A DNA stretch of 64,000 nucleotides from JAIBAC01 sp046331095 (GCA_046331095.1 JAXLRM010000003.1:496001-560000), one strand, 5' to 3'; positions 16,566-24,919 are shown, counted from the first letter of the stretch. The notes: generated from the letters alone by a model not told the origin. Numbers and translations are program-made.

Positions 16566-16633
16566 CCCCGGACGCCGAGGCCCGGACGCCGAGGCCCGGA
16601 CGCCGAAGCCCGGACGCCGAAGCCCGGACGCCG
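16566..16633. repeat. Tandem 14-bp repeat
   Basis: Five consecutive near-identical 14-bp units of the form GCCCGGACGCCGAR run from about 16566 to 16633, directly beside the 30-bp-period array and 20 bp short of the acyl-CoA ligase stop. They code for nothing recognisable. Slippage makes this a likely length-variable site. Confidence 0.8.
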
Positions 16634-16653
16634 GTGACCGCCGATGGTGGGGC

Positions 16654-18354
16654 TCAGGGGGCTTCGTCGACGAAGGGGTTGTCGGCGTCGCCGGTGAGGA
16701 CGTTCTTCATGACCTTGCCGGCGGCGTTGCGGGGCAGGGCCTCGTCGCGCAGGTCCCAGTGGGCGGGGACCTTGTAGTAGGCGAGGGTCTCACCGACCCA
16801 TGCGGTCAGCTCGGCGGGGAGCGCGTCACCGGCCCCGGAGGCGGCCACGCCGGCCTCGAGGACGACGATCGCCTTGACCTCCTGGCCGAGCTCGGGGTGG
16901 TCGACACCGACGACGGCGGCCTCGCGCACGGCCGGGTGCTCCTCGAGGCGCATCTCGATCTCGACGGGGTAGACGTTCTCCGCCGCCCGGATGATCATGT
17001 CGCGCGCGCGGGCGTTGACGTAGAGCATCCCGTCGAGGAGGTGCCCGACGTCGCCGGTGCGCAGCCAGCGCTCGGGTGTGAGGACCGCGGCGCTGTCCTC
17101 CGGTCGGCGCCAGTACTCCTTCATCACGACCGGACCGCGCAGCCAGATCTCGCCCTCGGTCGCGTCGGCGACCGGCTCGCCGAGCGGGTCGCGGATCGAG
17201 ATCCCCATGGTCGGCAGCGCCCAACCGACCGAGTCGGGGTGATCCTCGAGACCGTCGCCGAAGTTGATCGTCGCGAGACCGGCGCACTCGGTCTGGCCGT
17301 AGCCGACCGCGACCACCTTCTTCGCGTTCGGGAACACCTCGCGGAGGCGCTGTTGGACGTCGGCCGGCATCGGCGCGCCCCCGGAACCGCACGTGAGGAC
17401 GCTGGACAGGTCGTACTTGCCCACGTCGGGGTGGTTCACCACCCGTGCCGCCATCGAACCCATCGGGGACCATCCCGTCACCTTCTCGGCCTCGACGAGG
17501 CGCATGACCTTCTCGGGCTCGAAGCGCCCGGTGGTCCACACGGTCTTGGTGCCGGTGCCCAGCATCGTGACGACGTGGGTGTAGACGCCCGAGACGTGGA
17601 ACAACGGGTTGCCGACGAGCTGGCAGCGCTGCGGCGGCATCGCGGCGGCCACCTCGGGTGAGGGCGGGTGCATCATCGTCCCGCGGATGCCGGTGAAGAC
17701 CTGCAGGCCCATGAGCCCGATCACGTTTCGGTGAGTGTTGACCACGCCCTTGGGGCGGCCCGTGGTGCCCGAGGTGTAGAGGATGCAGACGGGGTCGTCC
17801 TCGTCGATCGCCACGTCTGGCAGGGCGCAACCGCGCTCGTCCTCCCACAGGGCGCCGAAGCCGGACTCGACCTCGATGACGGGGACGCCCGGATCGGCGC
17901 CGCCGAGGCGGGCGAGGCGTTGGGCGTCGGCGACGAGCACCGCCGGGTCGGCGTCGGCGATGCCGTAGCGGATCTCGTCGGCGGCCCACCAGGCGTTCAT
18001 GCCCACGGCGACCGCGCCGAGGCTCGCAGCCGCCCAGAACGCGAGGATCCACTCGGGGCAGTTCGCAGCGAGGATCGCGACCCGGTCACCTGCCCCGACG
18101 CCGTAGTCGCGTGCGAGCGAGGCGGCGACGTCGGCCACCGCGCGCAGGTGCCTTGCGAACGTGAGGCGCACGCCTGTGTCGAACACGAGGTACTCGGACT
18201 CGCCGAAGTTCGCCGACTGCTCGAGCAGCGCGCGCAGGTGCGGGGCGCGTTGTACGAACACGTCGACGGGGGCGCCGAGCACCTCCTCGCCGGTGGTCTC
18301 GAACAACGCGCCCGGCGCGGTCAGTTGAGCCTCGACTTCCTCGAGCGTCGCCAT
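16654..18354 (-). CDS. AMP-forming acyl-CoA synthetase
   Basis: 566-residue ANL-superfamily ligase, a second and different paralogue from the one at 14272. The P-loop ILYTSGTTGRPKG is near residue 197, followed by VGYGQTECAG, the hinge LRTGDVGHL and the closing AAGKVMK with the catalytic Lys. The N-terminus (ATLEEVEAQLTAPGALFETT) is typical of ligases grouped near long-chain fatty-acyl and steroid side-chain activation. The exact acid is unknown. It is a single gene, with an operator palindrome 28 bp before the ATG at 18354 and the 14-bp repeats just after its stop. Confidence 0.93.
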   Translation of the reverse strand: MATLEEVEAQLTAPGALFETTGEEVLGAPVDVFVQRAPHLRALLEQSANFGESEYLVFDTGVRLTFARHLRAVADVAASLARDYGVGAGDRVAILAANCPEWILAFWAAASLGAVAVGMNAWWAADEIRYGIADADPAVLVADAQRLARLGGADPGVPVIEVESGFGALWEDERGCALPDVAIDEDDPVCILYTSGTTGRPKGVVNTHRNVIGLMGLQVFTGIRGTMMHPPSPEVAAAMPPQRCQLVGNPLFHVSGVYTHVVTMLGTGTKTVWTTGRFEPEKVMRLVEAEKVTGWSPMGSMAARVVNHPDVGKYDLSSVLTCGSGGAPMPADVQQRLREVFPNAKKVVAVGYGQTECAGLATINFGDGLEDHPDSVGWALPTMGISIRDPLGEPVADATEGEIWLRGPVVMKEYWRRPEDSAAVLTPERWLRTGDVGHLLDGMLYVNARARDMIIRAAENVYPVEIEMRLEEHPAVREAAVVGVDHPELGQEVKAIVVLEAGVAASGAGDALPAELTAWVGETLAYYKVPAHWDLRDEALPRNAAGKVMKNVLTGDADNPFVDEAP

Positions 18355-18381
18355 TAGCGCATCCCCGCACGCAGACTGGAT

Positions 18382-18398
18382 TCTGACGGTGCGTCAGA
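18382..18398. promoter_or_regulatory. Palindromic operator upstream of second acyl-CoA ligase
   Basis: TCTGACG-GTG-CGTCAGA is a perfect 7+3+7 palindrome, 28 bp from the start at 18354. On the minus strand TAATCT, a good -10, overlaps its first arm. It equals the site at 15909-15925 in every fixed base. Control by a shared TetR-like repressor is inferred. Confidence 0.72.
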
Positions 18399-18420
18399 TT
18401 AGCCCTTACCCGGCGGGAGG

Positions 18421-19845
18421 TCAGGGGACGAGACCGACGCTGCGCAGTTCGACGACGAACGCGACGACCGCGTCGAGTGCCTGCCGGTAGGCGGGGTCGA
18501 GCTCCGGAGTCCCGGCGTTCACGGAGCCGGCGGAGCCGGCGCTGCCGGCGCGGCCACCGCTGCCAACCCGCGGCCCGGAGATGTCGCCGGGGATGTCGTC
18601 GGGTGGGGCCACGTCGGGGCCCGGAACCCGCGGCCCGGGGATGTCGTCGGGTGGGGCCACGTCGGGGCCCGGAACCCGCGGCCCGGGGACGTCGTCGGGC
18701 GGCGGCACATCGGGGGGGCCGAAGTCGGTGACGGTGACCGGCGTCGACGAGGTGACGCCGGGCATGCGTGGGCCGCGCCGTGCCTGGCGCCACCCGGTAC
18801 CCGCATCCGGGGGGTCGACTCGGGTCGCACCGGCCCCGTCGGACACCGCGGGCGTGGCCGCAACCTGGGTCTGCGACACCGGCGTCGCGCCCTCGGGTGT
18901 GGCCGAACCCTGCGGCGCTGTCACGGCCGCCAGCCCCAGTGCGATCGTCGCCGTCGCGCCCACGAGCGCTGCGGTCCGTCGGGGAGGGGACACTCCGAGG
19001 CTGACCGAGTCGAACACCACCAGGTGGTCCACGGGAGAGACCTCGAGGACCTCGCGGGTGAGCGTCGCCGGTGTCCCGAGCGCGCGGCCGCCGGGCTGGC
19101 GTCCCATCATGCCGCTCACCATGAGACCGAACCCACCCGACGTCGCCGCGGCGAGCAACGATGTCGCGGGATCGGCGTGCAGCCAGCCGAAGCGGGCATT
19201 CACCCCGCTCTCCGCTATGTGGCGACGCGCCTGCTCGAGCGCCTCGTTGCCGAGCGATGCGCCGCTGCGCACCTCGTCGAAGCGCCGACCGGCCTCGACC
19301 TCGCGTCTGCGAACGGGATCGCGGCGCCGCTCGAGCAGGGCCACCTGGAGATCGGCGCCGCTCGCGCCCGCCACCTGCGCGGCCACGAGCGCCGCGAAGC
19401 CCGACCCGACGGCTCCGTCGGCAGCGGCCAGGACCTTGCGATACGGCCGCTCGACGAACTGGGGCACTGCGCGCACCATGTGCAGGGCGAGGTAGGGCAT
19501 CGTGCTGGCGTGCAGGTACGCGGCCGCGGACACGATGCCGTCGCGCAGCATCCGCGCCGGCCGCTGCCAGCCCCCCGAGACGAGCACGTGACCGCACTCT
19601 GCCGAGCTCGCGACGCGCAGGAGTCCCTCGAGCGTGAGGTGGTCCACCCGCATCACGTCCACTGCCTCGAACGCATTCAGGGGTTCGTCGGGGAGGCTGC
19701 GCAGGTTCGTGACCACGATCGCCCGCGAGCTCACCTGGCGCGCCCGCGTCAGGACCGCGCTCGCGCCACGGCGATCTGCGCCGACCACTACGACTGGCTC
19801 GTGCACGGCCACCCCATGAGACGTTGGACTGCGACGCCCTTGCAT
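18421..19845 (-). CDS. Universal-stress-like protein with membrane helix and Pro/Asp repeats
   Basis: 474-residue protein of unusual build. Residues about 18-125 look like a Rossmann-type nucleotide fold (VVVVGADRRGASAVL). Residues about 130-275 resemble a UspA domain: VLAAADGAVGSGFAALVAA, then an alternating alpha/beta region and VDHLVVFDSV. One membrane helix lies at about 288-306. After it comes a Pro/Gly/Asp-rich tail with a 16-residue repeat (PGPRVPGPDVAPPDDI) encoded by 48-bp DNA repeats, and a short amphipathic end. I infer a cytoplasmic sensor with an extracellular tail; the function is not recognised. The ATG at 19845 lies 40 bp after the FecR gene, probably in one operon. Confidence 0.75.
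   Translation of the reverse strand: MQGRRSPTSHGVAVHEPVVVVGADRRGASAVLTRARQVSSRAIVVTNLRSLPDEPLNAFEAVDVMRVDHLTLEGLLRVASSAECGHVLVSGGWQRPARMLRDGIVSAAAYLHASTMPYLALHMVRAVPQFVERPYRKVLAAADGAVGSGFAALVAAQVAGASGADLQVALLERRRDPVRRREVEAGRRFDEVRSGASLGNEALEQARRHIAESGVNARFGWLHADPATSLLAAATSGGFGLMVSGMMGRQPGGRALGTPATLTREVLEVSPVDHLVVFDSVSLGVSPPRRTAALVGATATIALGLAAVTAPQGSATPEGATPVSQTQVAATPAVSDGAGATRVDPPDAGTGWRQARRGPRMPGVTSSTPVTVTDFGPPDVPPPDDVPGPRVPGPDVAPPDDIPGPRVPGPDVAPPDDIPGDISGPRVGSGGRAGSAGSAGSVNAGTPELDPAYRQALDAVVAFVVELRSVGLVP
18591..18715. repeat. 48-bp direct repeat inside the stress-like gene
   Basis: Two near-perfect 48-bp copies begin at 18591 and 18639, and a diverged third begins at 18687. They encode the Pro/Asp-rich 16-residue repeats of the extracellular tail. 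Copy number may vary between strains by slippage. Confidence 0.85.
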
Positions 19846-19885
19846 CGTCAGTCCCGGCGCCGGAGTGAACCAGAAGTTGCGGGGA

Positions 19886-21121
19886 TCACGAGGCCAGGTC
19901 GAGCCTCACGCCGCGCAGGTCGAAGCGGAACGATCCGGGGCGCACTCCCCTGCAGGTGCGACCACGACCGGCCCAGTGCAGGTCGCCGTCTCCTGAGCCG
20001 GCGATCTCGGTCGCGAGCCAGCGCCCGCCCGAGCGCACCGCGGCGACGGCGCGGACGTCGGTGCTACGGGTCTCCGCGAGGGCGTCGGTGGCGGTGACGT
20101 CGCCCGAGCCGGTCGCCACACAGTCGAAGGTGCGCGTGAGCCCGTCGACGTGCTCCACCGAGGCGGACCTGCGGCCGGTCCCCACGACCGTGCTCGCGCC
20201 GGCGGTGTCGACGACACCCGCGCGGCACTCGCCGTCAGCGCAGTCCTGGGAGACGCCCCATGTCCGGCCCGCTTCGGGTCCCAGCGGACGCACGATCGTC
20301 GCCGACTCGACGACTGTCGTCGAGACAGCCCAGGTGCCCTCGATCTGGGCATCCGCGAGCGCGGGCTGCGCGCTCGTTCCCGAGCCGGGCGCGCCGAGTG
20401 AACCGGCCTCGTCGGATTCCAGGTTCGCGACAACCCACTCGTCGGCGGTGAGGGTGACAGGATCCAACACCTTCAGGGTTCCTGCCTCCCCCGACGCCCC
20501 GAATGTGACGCTCTCACCGGCGTGGACCCGGAACCGGTCCCACCCAACGGTCGCGACCACCTCTCCGGAGATGACGCGGGCTGCGCAGCCTGCAGGCCCG
20601 CAGTCGATGTCGGCCGCTGCCTCAGTGGCGCGGAATGTGACTCCCGCCACGCCTACGACCAGTGGCAACGACCGTTGCGCCTGGCGCATCCACAGGCGAC
20701 CGGCACCCAACTTGATGCTGCGGGTAGGTGTCGAGGCCGGGTCGTCGTCGGTTCCGCCGCCGACCTCCACGTCCGTACTCGGTCCGAGGCGTACGACCGT
20801 TGCCCTGTCGAGTGACAGAGCGGCACCACCGGGGGCGCCGGTCCGGATCGACGATCCCTCCGTCAGGGGGCCGGCTGCCCCTGCGTCCACCGCGGAGTCC
20901 AGGCCCGAGACCGCAGCGGTTCCCGCAGTCACCTCGTAGTCGCCCACCGACGCGACACCGGTGTCCACGGGCCACAGGGCGACTGCGGCGCCGAGGATCG
21001 ACAGGAGTACGACCACCGTGCCCGCGCGCCGTGCCCTCACGACGATGTCGGTGTCGTACCCGGTGCGGGCGACGAGACGGCCGGGTGCGCAGGCCGTCAC
21101 ACGTGCAGCCGCAACCGCCAC
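19886..21121 (-). CDS. FecR-domain membrane protein
   Basis: About 411 residues from a GTG at 21121. A short cytoplasmic N-terminus and a helix near residues 33-50 (VVVLLSILGAAVALW) precede a FecR-like domain at about 60-200, seen in PLTEGSSIRTGAPGGAALSLDRATVVRLGPST and FRATEAAADIDC-type strands. The rest is beta-rich and extracytoplasmic, with paired Cys residues. FecR domains often relay external signals to ECF sigma factors, but no sigma gene is adjacent. The start is uncertain; an in-frame extension to 21895 runs antisense through the kinase gene and is not credible. AGGGGG lies 4 nt before the GTG. It is divergent from the hybrid kinase, sharing a gap of about 90 bp. Confidence 0.72.
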   Translation of the reverse strand: MAVAAARVTACAPGRLVARTGYDTDIVVRARRAGTVVVLLSILGAAVALWPVDTGVASVGDYEVTAGTAAVSGLDSAVDAGAAGPLTEGSSIRTGAPGGAALSLDRATVVRLGPSTDVEVGGGTDDDPASTPTRSIKLGAGRLWMRQAQRSLPLVVGVAGVTFRATEAAADIDCGPAGCAARVISGEVVATVGWDRFRVHAGESVTFGASGEAGTLKVLDPVTLTADEWVVANLESDEAGSLGAPGSGTSAQPALADAQIEGTWAVSTTVVESATIVRPLGPEAGRTWGVSQDCADGECRAGVVDTAGASTVVGTGRRSASVEHVDGLTRTFDCVATGSGDVTATDALAETRSTDVRAVAAVRSGGRWLATEIAGSGDGDLHWAGRGRTCRGVRPGSFRFDLRGVRLDLAS

Positions 21122-21214
21122 GATACCCCCTGTGGTCCTCTCGTCGCCCGGAGTGACCGGATCGTAACGAGAGCCGGCCGTGAAGCCGCGGATGGTCGTC
21201 CCCGACGCGACGCC

Positions 21215-23080
21215 GTGGTGGACGGCGCGACCGCATGTGACGACGGCCCGTGGACACCGCCTGACCCGCTCAAGTGCGCGGCCCCGGGGTCGATCCGAAG
21301 GGCAGTGGATGCGCAGCGACGACTGGGGCGCCTGACACGTCCGGTGGCCGCGTGGTGCGGTCGCGGCACCGACGGCCTCGACCCCGACGAAGCGCAGCTC
21401 GCGAAGCGCGTCAGCGCGTTCCTGCTGTGCGGCTTCGTCGCGGCGTGTGTCCAGATCACGTCGATGCTGTTCGCCGGATACTGGTGGTCGTCGGCCCAAC
21501 TCGCCGCCTACCTGGTCCTGCTCTGGATCGCACGCCGCCTCGTGGTCCGCGAGGGGCGGCTCCGCGCCGCGATCGTGGTCGGCTGCGCCGCGACGCTGGC
21601 GTTGTTCTTCGCGAGTTCGTTCCTCGACGGCCAGGCGCTCTCGCCGACGCTGTGGTTCTTCGGGATCGTGCCGCTCGCGGCCGCCTACACGCTCGGCACC
21701 CGTGCAGGGTTGTGGTGGGCGGCGGTCACACTCGCATGCCTGATAGCCGTCGCCGTCAGCCCTGCACTGGTGACGGTGCCCCAGGAGGTGCACCAGCAGG
21801 GCGTCGGGCTGGTCTTCCAACAGGCGATCCTGCTCGCGATCCTCATGGGCTGCGCGATCGGGGCGCGCACGTTGAGCGACCGCCAGATCGCCCAACTACG
21901 CGAGCGCGAGGCAGCGGTCGAGGAGGCGTCGCGGCTCAAGAGCGAGTTCCTCGCCAACATGAGCCACGAGATCCGCACCCCGATGAACGGGGTACTCGGC
22001 ATGATCGAGATCCTCTCGGAGACGGCGCTCGACCCGGACCAGCGTGAGCTGGCCCAGACCGCGTCGGCGTCCGCCCGCATGCTGCTGCGCATCCTCGACG
22101 ACGTGCTGGACTTCTCCAAGATCGAGGCGGGACGTCTCGCGACCGAGGCGGTCCCATTCGACGTGCGCCACCTCGTCGACGACGTGACTGCGATGTTCGG
22201 CCCTGCGGCCGAGGCCAAAGGGTTGCGCCTCGCCAGTTGTGTCGACACATCCGTCGCCGAGATCGTCGTAGGCGACCCGACGCGCATCCGGCAGGTGTTG
22301 TGCAACCTGGTGGCCAACTCGCTCAAGTTCACCGAGTCGGGCGAGGTCTCGGTCGTGGTCGAGGCGGTCGGCGGGAGCGATCTTGCCCTCACCGTGGTCG
22401 ACACGGGTGTCGGTATCCCGGCGGAGTCCCAAGGCATCCTCTTCGACGCGTTCCGCCAGGCGGACGGCTCGACCACGCGCCGCTACGGCGGCACCGGCCT
22501 GGGTCTGACCATCAGTCGCCAACTCGTGCGTCTCATGGGTGGCGACCTCGCATTCGTGAGCGAGGAGGGCGCCGGGTCGGTGTTCACGGTGACCCTGCCG
22601 CTGCCCACGGCCGAGGACCACGATGCAGGCCCCGCGACGGCGCGGCACCCCGGGGCGGATCCGCAGCGGGCGGCGGTGGACACGGTTGCCCCGCTGGCCG
22701 ACGGACTGCGCGTGCTCGTCGTCGAGGACAACGTCGTGAACCGACGCATCACGGTCTCCCAGCTCGAGGCCCTCGGTTGCGCCGTGCACACGGCGTGCGA
22801 CGGGGGCGAGGCACTGGACGCCCTCGCAGAGGGCACCTTCGACATCGTCCTGATGGACTGCCACATGCCGCGCGTGGACGGCTTCGCCGCGACCCGCGAG
22901 CTGCGGCGCAGACCGGGTTCTGCGGTGTTACCGGTAGTCGCCGTGACCGCGAGTGTGCTCCCCGACGACATCGTGCGTTGCCGCGCGGCCGGCATGGACG
23001 ACGTCCTCGCCAAGCCGTTCACACGCGCGCAACTCCACGCGGTCATGGCGCGTTGGACACGTGCCGCAGCACCAGGGTGA
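21215..23080 (+). CDS. Hybrid histidine kinase with C-terminal receiver
   Basis: Up to 621 residues. Five or six membrane helices occupy about residues 68-215 without a large external loop. A short coiled segment leads to the HisKA domain with SHEIRTPMNG (His251), then a complete HATPase domain: N box LVANSLKFTESG, G1 DTGVGIP, G2 GGTGLGL. The C-terminal receiver (about 500-620) has VVEDN, phospho-acceptor Asp548 in VLMDCHMP, and the Lys in LAKPF. Such BarA/ArcB-like kinases relay phosphate onward to a phosphotransfer protein not found here. The ATG at 21215 is the longest start; a GTG at 21305 (residue 31) is a plausible alternative. The neighbouring divergent FecR protein could be a partner. 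Confidence 0.92.
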   Translation: MVDGATACDDGPWTPPDPLKCAAPGSIRRAVDAQRRLGRLTRPVAAWCGRGTDGLDPDEAQLAKRVSAFLLCGFVAACVQITSMLFAGYWWSSAQLAAYLVLLWIARRLVVREGRLRAAIVVGCAATLALFFASSFLDGQALSPTLWFFGIVPLAAAYTLGTRAGLWWAAVTLACLIAVAVSPALVTVPQEVHQQGVGLVFQQAILLAILMGCAIGARTLSDRQIAQLREREAAVEEASRLKSEFLANMSHEIRTPMNGVLGMIEILSETALDPDQRELAQTASASARMLLRILDDVLDFSKIEAGRLATEAVPFDVRHLVDDVTAMFGPAAEAKGLRLASCVDTSVAEIVVGDPTRIRQVLCNLVANSLKFTESGEVSVVVEAVGGSDLALTVVDTGVGIPAESQGILFDAFRQADGSTTRRYGGTGLGLTISRQLVRLMGGDLAFVSEEGAGSVFTVTLPLPTAEDHDAGPATARHPGADPQRAAVDTVAPLADGLRVLVVEDNVVNRRITVSQLEALGCAVHTACDGGEALDALAEGTFDIVLMDCHMPRVDGFAATRELRRRPGSAVLPVVAVTASVLPDDIVRCRAAGMDDVLAKPFTRAQLHAVMARWTRAAAPG

Positions 23081-23086
23081 GGTGAA

Positions 23087-23836
23087 TCAGACGAGCATGA
23101 CCTGGCCGCCGTTGACCTGCAGCACCTGACCCGTCACGAACGACGCTTCGTCGCTGAGCAGGAACAGGCACGCCGCCACCATGTCGTCGACGGTGCCGAG
23201 GCGGCGGATCGGCATGGTCGCGAGGATCTGGTCCAAGAACACGTCGGGGACGGTGCTGCGCGTCGCCTCGGTGTCGGTGGGGCCCGGGCAGATCGCGTTG
23301 ACGCGGATGCCCCTGGGCCCGAGCTCGCGTGCGAGAGACTGCGTCATGCCGTGCAGCGCGAGCTTGGCGATGCCGTAGTAGCCGCCGCCCATGTACGCGG
23401 CCGTGGAGGACTGGTTCACGATCGCGCCGCCGCCACGAGCTGCCATCTGGCGGTGCAGCGCCCTCGTGACGAGGAGGGCGCCGTCCATGTTCACCGACAT
23501 GAACTTGCGGTAGTAGTCGAGAGGGACGCTGAGCAGGGAGTGCATCTCCATGCCTCCGTAGATCGCGGCGTTGTTGACGAGCAGGTCGCAACCACCGAAG
23601 CGGTCCGCGACAGCGGCGGCCAACCCGAGCGTGGACGCCTCGTCACTCACGTCGGTTTGCACGAAGACGGCGGTTCCGCCCCCGGCGCCGATCTCGGCGG
23701 CGACCCTCTCGCCGCCCTCGGTGTCCACCTCGGCGACCACGACCGCGGCGCCCTCGACCGCGAGCCCCTTGGCGTAGCCCTCACCGATGCCGCGCCCGGC
23801 GCCGGTGACGACCGCGACCTTGTCCTCGAAGCGCAT
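23087..23836 (-). CDS. SDR-family oxidoreductase
   Basis: 249-residue classical SDR. Visible features: TGAGRGIG at residues 12-19, Asp-containing VAEVD after strand 2, the NNAAIYGG loop, active-site Ser in NQSSTAAY, and YGIAK with Tyr and Lys in the expected Y-x-x-x-K spacing. The PGPTDTEATR and QVLQVNGGQV endings are typical of 3-oxoacyl-[ACP]-reductase-like dehydrogenases. Substrate unknown. The start at 23836 is chosen because the homology starts there and because the same frame further up runs antisense through rnpB. It is convergent with the hybrid kinase gene, 6 nt apart. Confidence 0.9.
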   Translation of the reverse strand: MRFEDKVAVVTGAGRGIGEGYAKGLAVEGAAVVVAEVDTEGGERVAAEIGAGGGTAVFVQTDVSDEASTLGLAAAVADRFGGCDLLVNNAAIYGGMEMHSLLSVPLDYYRKFMSVNMDGALLVTRALHRQMAARGGGAIVNQSSTAAYMGGGYYGIAKLALHGMTQSLARELGPRGIRVNAICPGPTDTEATRSTVPDVFLDQILATMPIRRLGTVDDMVAACLFLLSDEASFVTGQVLQVNGGQVMLV

Positions 23837-23850
23837 CCTGGTGCTCAGGG

Positions 23851-23856
23851 TAGTGT
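23851..23856 (+). promoter_or_regulatory. Probable -10 element of rnpB
   Basis: TAGTGT ends 6 nt before GCGAGCC, the expected 5' strand of helix P1 of RNase P RNA, so transcription would start at the mature 5' end. No clear -35 is seen. TAGTGT also precedes the genes starting at 10996 (minus) and 48763. Confidence 0.45.
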
Positions 23857-23858
23857 TG

Positions 23859-24220
<362 letters not shown>

Positions 24221-24244
24221 CTTTCCGTTCCATGCCATCGCGCG

Positions 24245-24436
24245 ATGGAGCAGCACGCCGTGGAGTTCCTCCGCAAGGCCGGTGCAGGTTTCGCTCACCT
24301 GTTCGGGAGCCGAGCAGCGGGAACACCGCGTCCGGACCCCGACTACGACGTCGCGGCGTTCTTCGGACGTCCCGTCGACGTGCTGGAGGTGCTGGCGCGA
24401 CACGGCGTCCTCGACGCCGGAGGGCTTGGAGCATGA
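24245..24436 (+). pseudogene. Truncated nucleotidyltransferase remnant
   Basis: A 63-codon frame reads AHLFGSRAAGTPRPDPDYDV followed by AFFGRPVDVLEVLARHGVLD. This is the active-site part of a minimal (MNT/KNTase-fold) nucleotidyltransferase: a GSRAxG turn and the metal-binding Asp-x-Asp. The Ser normally before the first Asp has become Pro. The rest of the domain (normally 100 or more residues) is missing. The frame ends exactly in the first half-site of the 30-bp-period array, so truncation may be linked to that array. It lies 25 nt after rnpB. It may be a remnant of a MntA-type antitoxin; no HEPN partner is present. Confidence 0.6.
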
Positions 24437-24597
24437 GCCGGCCAGCAAGCGGACCTTGGAGCACACGGCGGCCACCCGTGGCCGCGTGGTGCTCCAAGCC
24501 CCTCGTCGTGGCCGCGTGGTGCTCCAAGCCCCTCGTCGTGGCCGCGTGGTGCTCCAAGCCCCTCGTCCTGGCCGCGTGGTGCTCCAAGCCCTCCGGG
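24426..24597. repeat. 30-bp-period inverted half-site array (GGAGCAC type)
   Basis: Forward half-sites TTGGAGCAT (24426-24434) and TTGGAGCAC (24456-24464) are 30 bp apart. Reverse half-sites GTGCTCCAA begin at 24489, 24519, 24549 and 24579, each 30 bp apart, in nearly identical 30-bp units starting at 24478. The centre gap is 24 bp and the inner four sites are symmetric around 24476.5. GGCC lies mid-unit. It ends about 15 bp from the stop of the next minus-strand gene. Confidence 0.9.
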
Positions 24598-24613
24598 CCG
24601 GCTCGCCTCGGGA

Positions 24614-24919
24614 CTACCCCCGCAGGACGGCGCTGCTGTGGCGGGTCACGAGCGTGGAGAACGTGCCCGCGAGGCCGGTGAGGACCGCACGCGCCATGTC
24701 GTAGAGGGGGTCGTCGCCGCGGCCGGACTCGTCGGCCTCGGCGGCGGAGTTGTGCAGCGCCCGCAGGTGGGCGCGGATCTCGCCGCCGCGGCGCACCCAC
24801 GCCGACATCGCCGCGCGGTCGCCGCTGGCGATCGCCGCGCGCATCTCGATCTCGGCGACCATCCCCGCGGACGCCAGCTCGAAGGTGCGCTCGTCGGTGA
24901 TCTGGGTGAGCTCGGCCAT
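24614..24919 (-). CDS. Small helical protein of unknown function
   Basis: About 101 residues, mostly helical by composition, with a DERTFELASAGMVAEIEMRAAI stretch and repeated Ala/Arg/Glu heptad-like spacing. No Cys pairs, signal peptide or membrane helix. I do not recognise the family. The ATG at 24919 with GAGGACGG upstream is preferred; a TTG at 24958 would add 13 polar residues. It stands alone, with an array of 30-bp units immediately after its stop and the cyclic-nucleotide-binding gene divergent about 200 bp upstream. Confidence 0.65.
   Translation of the reverse strand: MAELTQITDERTFELASAGMVAEIEMRAAIASGDRAAMSAWVRRGGEIRAHLRALHNSAAEADESGRGDDPLYDMARAVLTGLAGTFSTLVTRHSSAVLRG

Noticed and set aside
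19887..21895. N-terminal extension of the FecR gene beyond 21121
   Set aside because: The added part is antisense to the hybrid kinase and lacks a membrane helix or domain.
24478..24597. CRISPR-like array of 30-bp repeats
   Set aside because: The units are directly tandem without unique spacers, inverted half-sites lie on the other side, and no cas genes are present.
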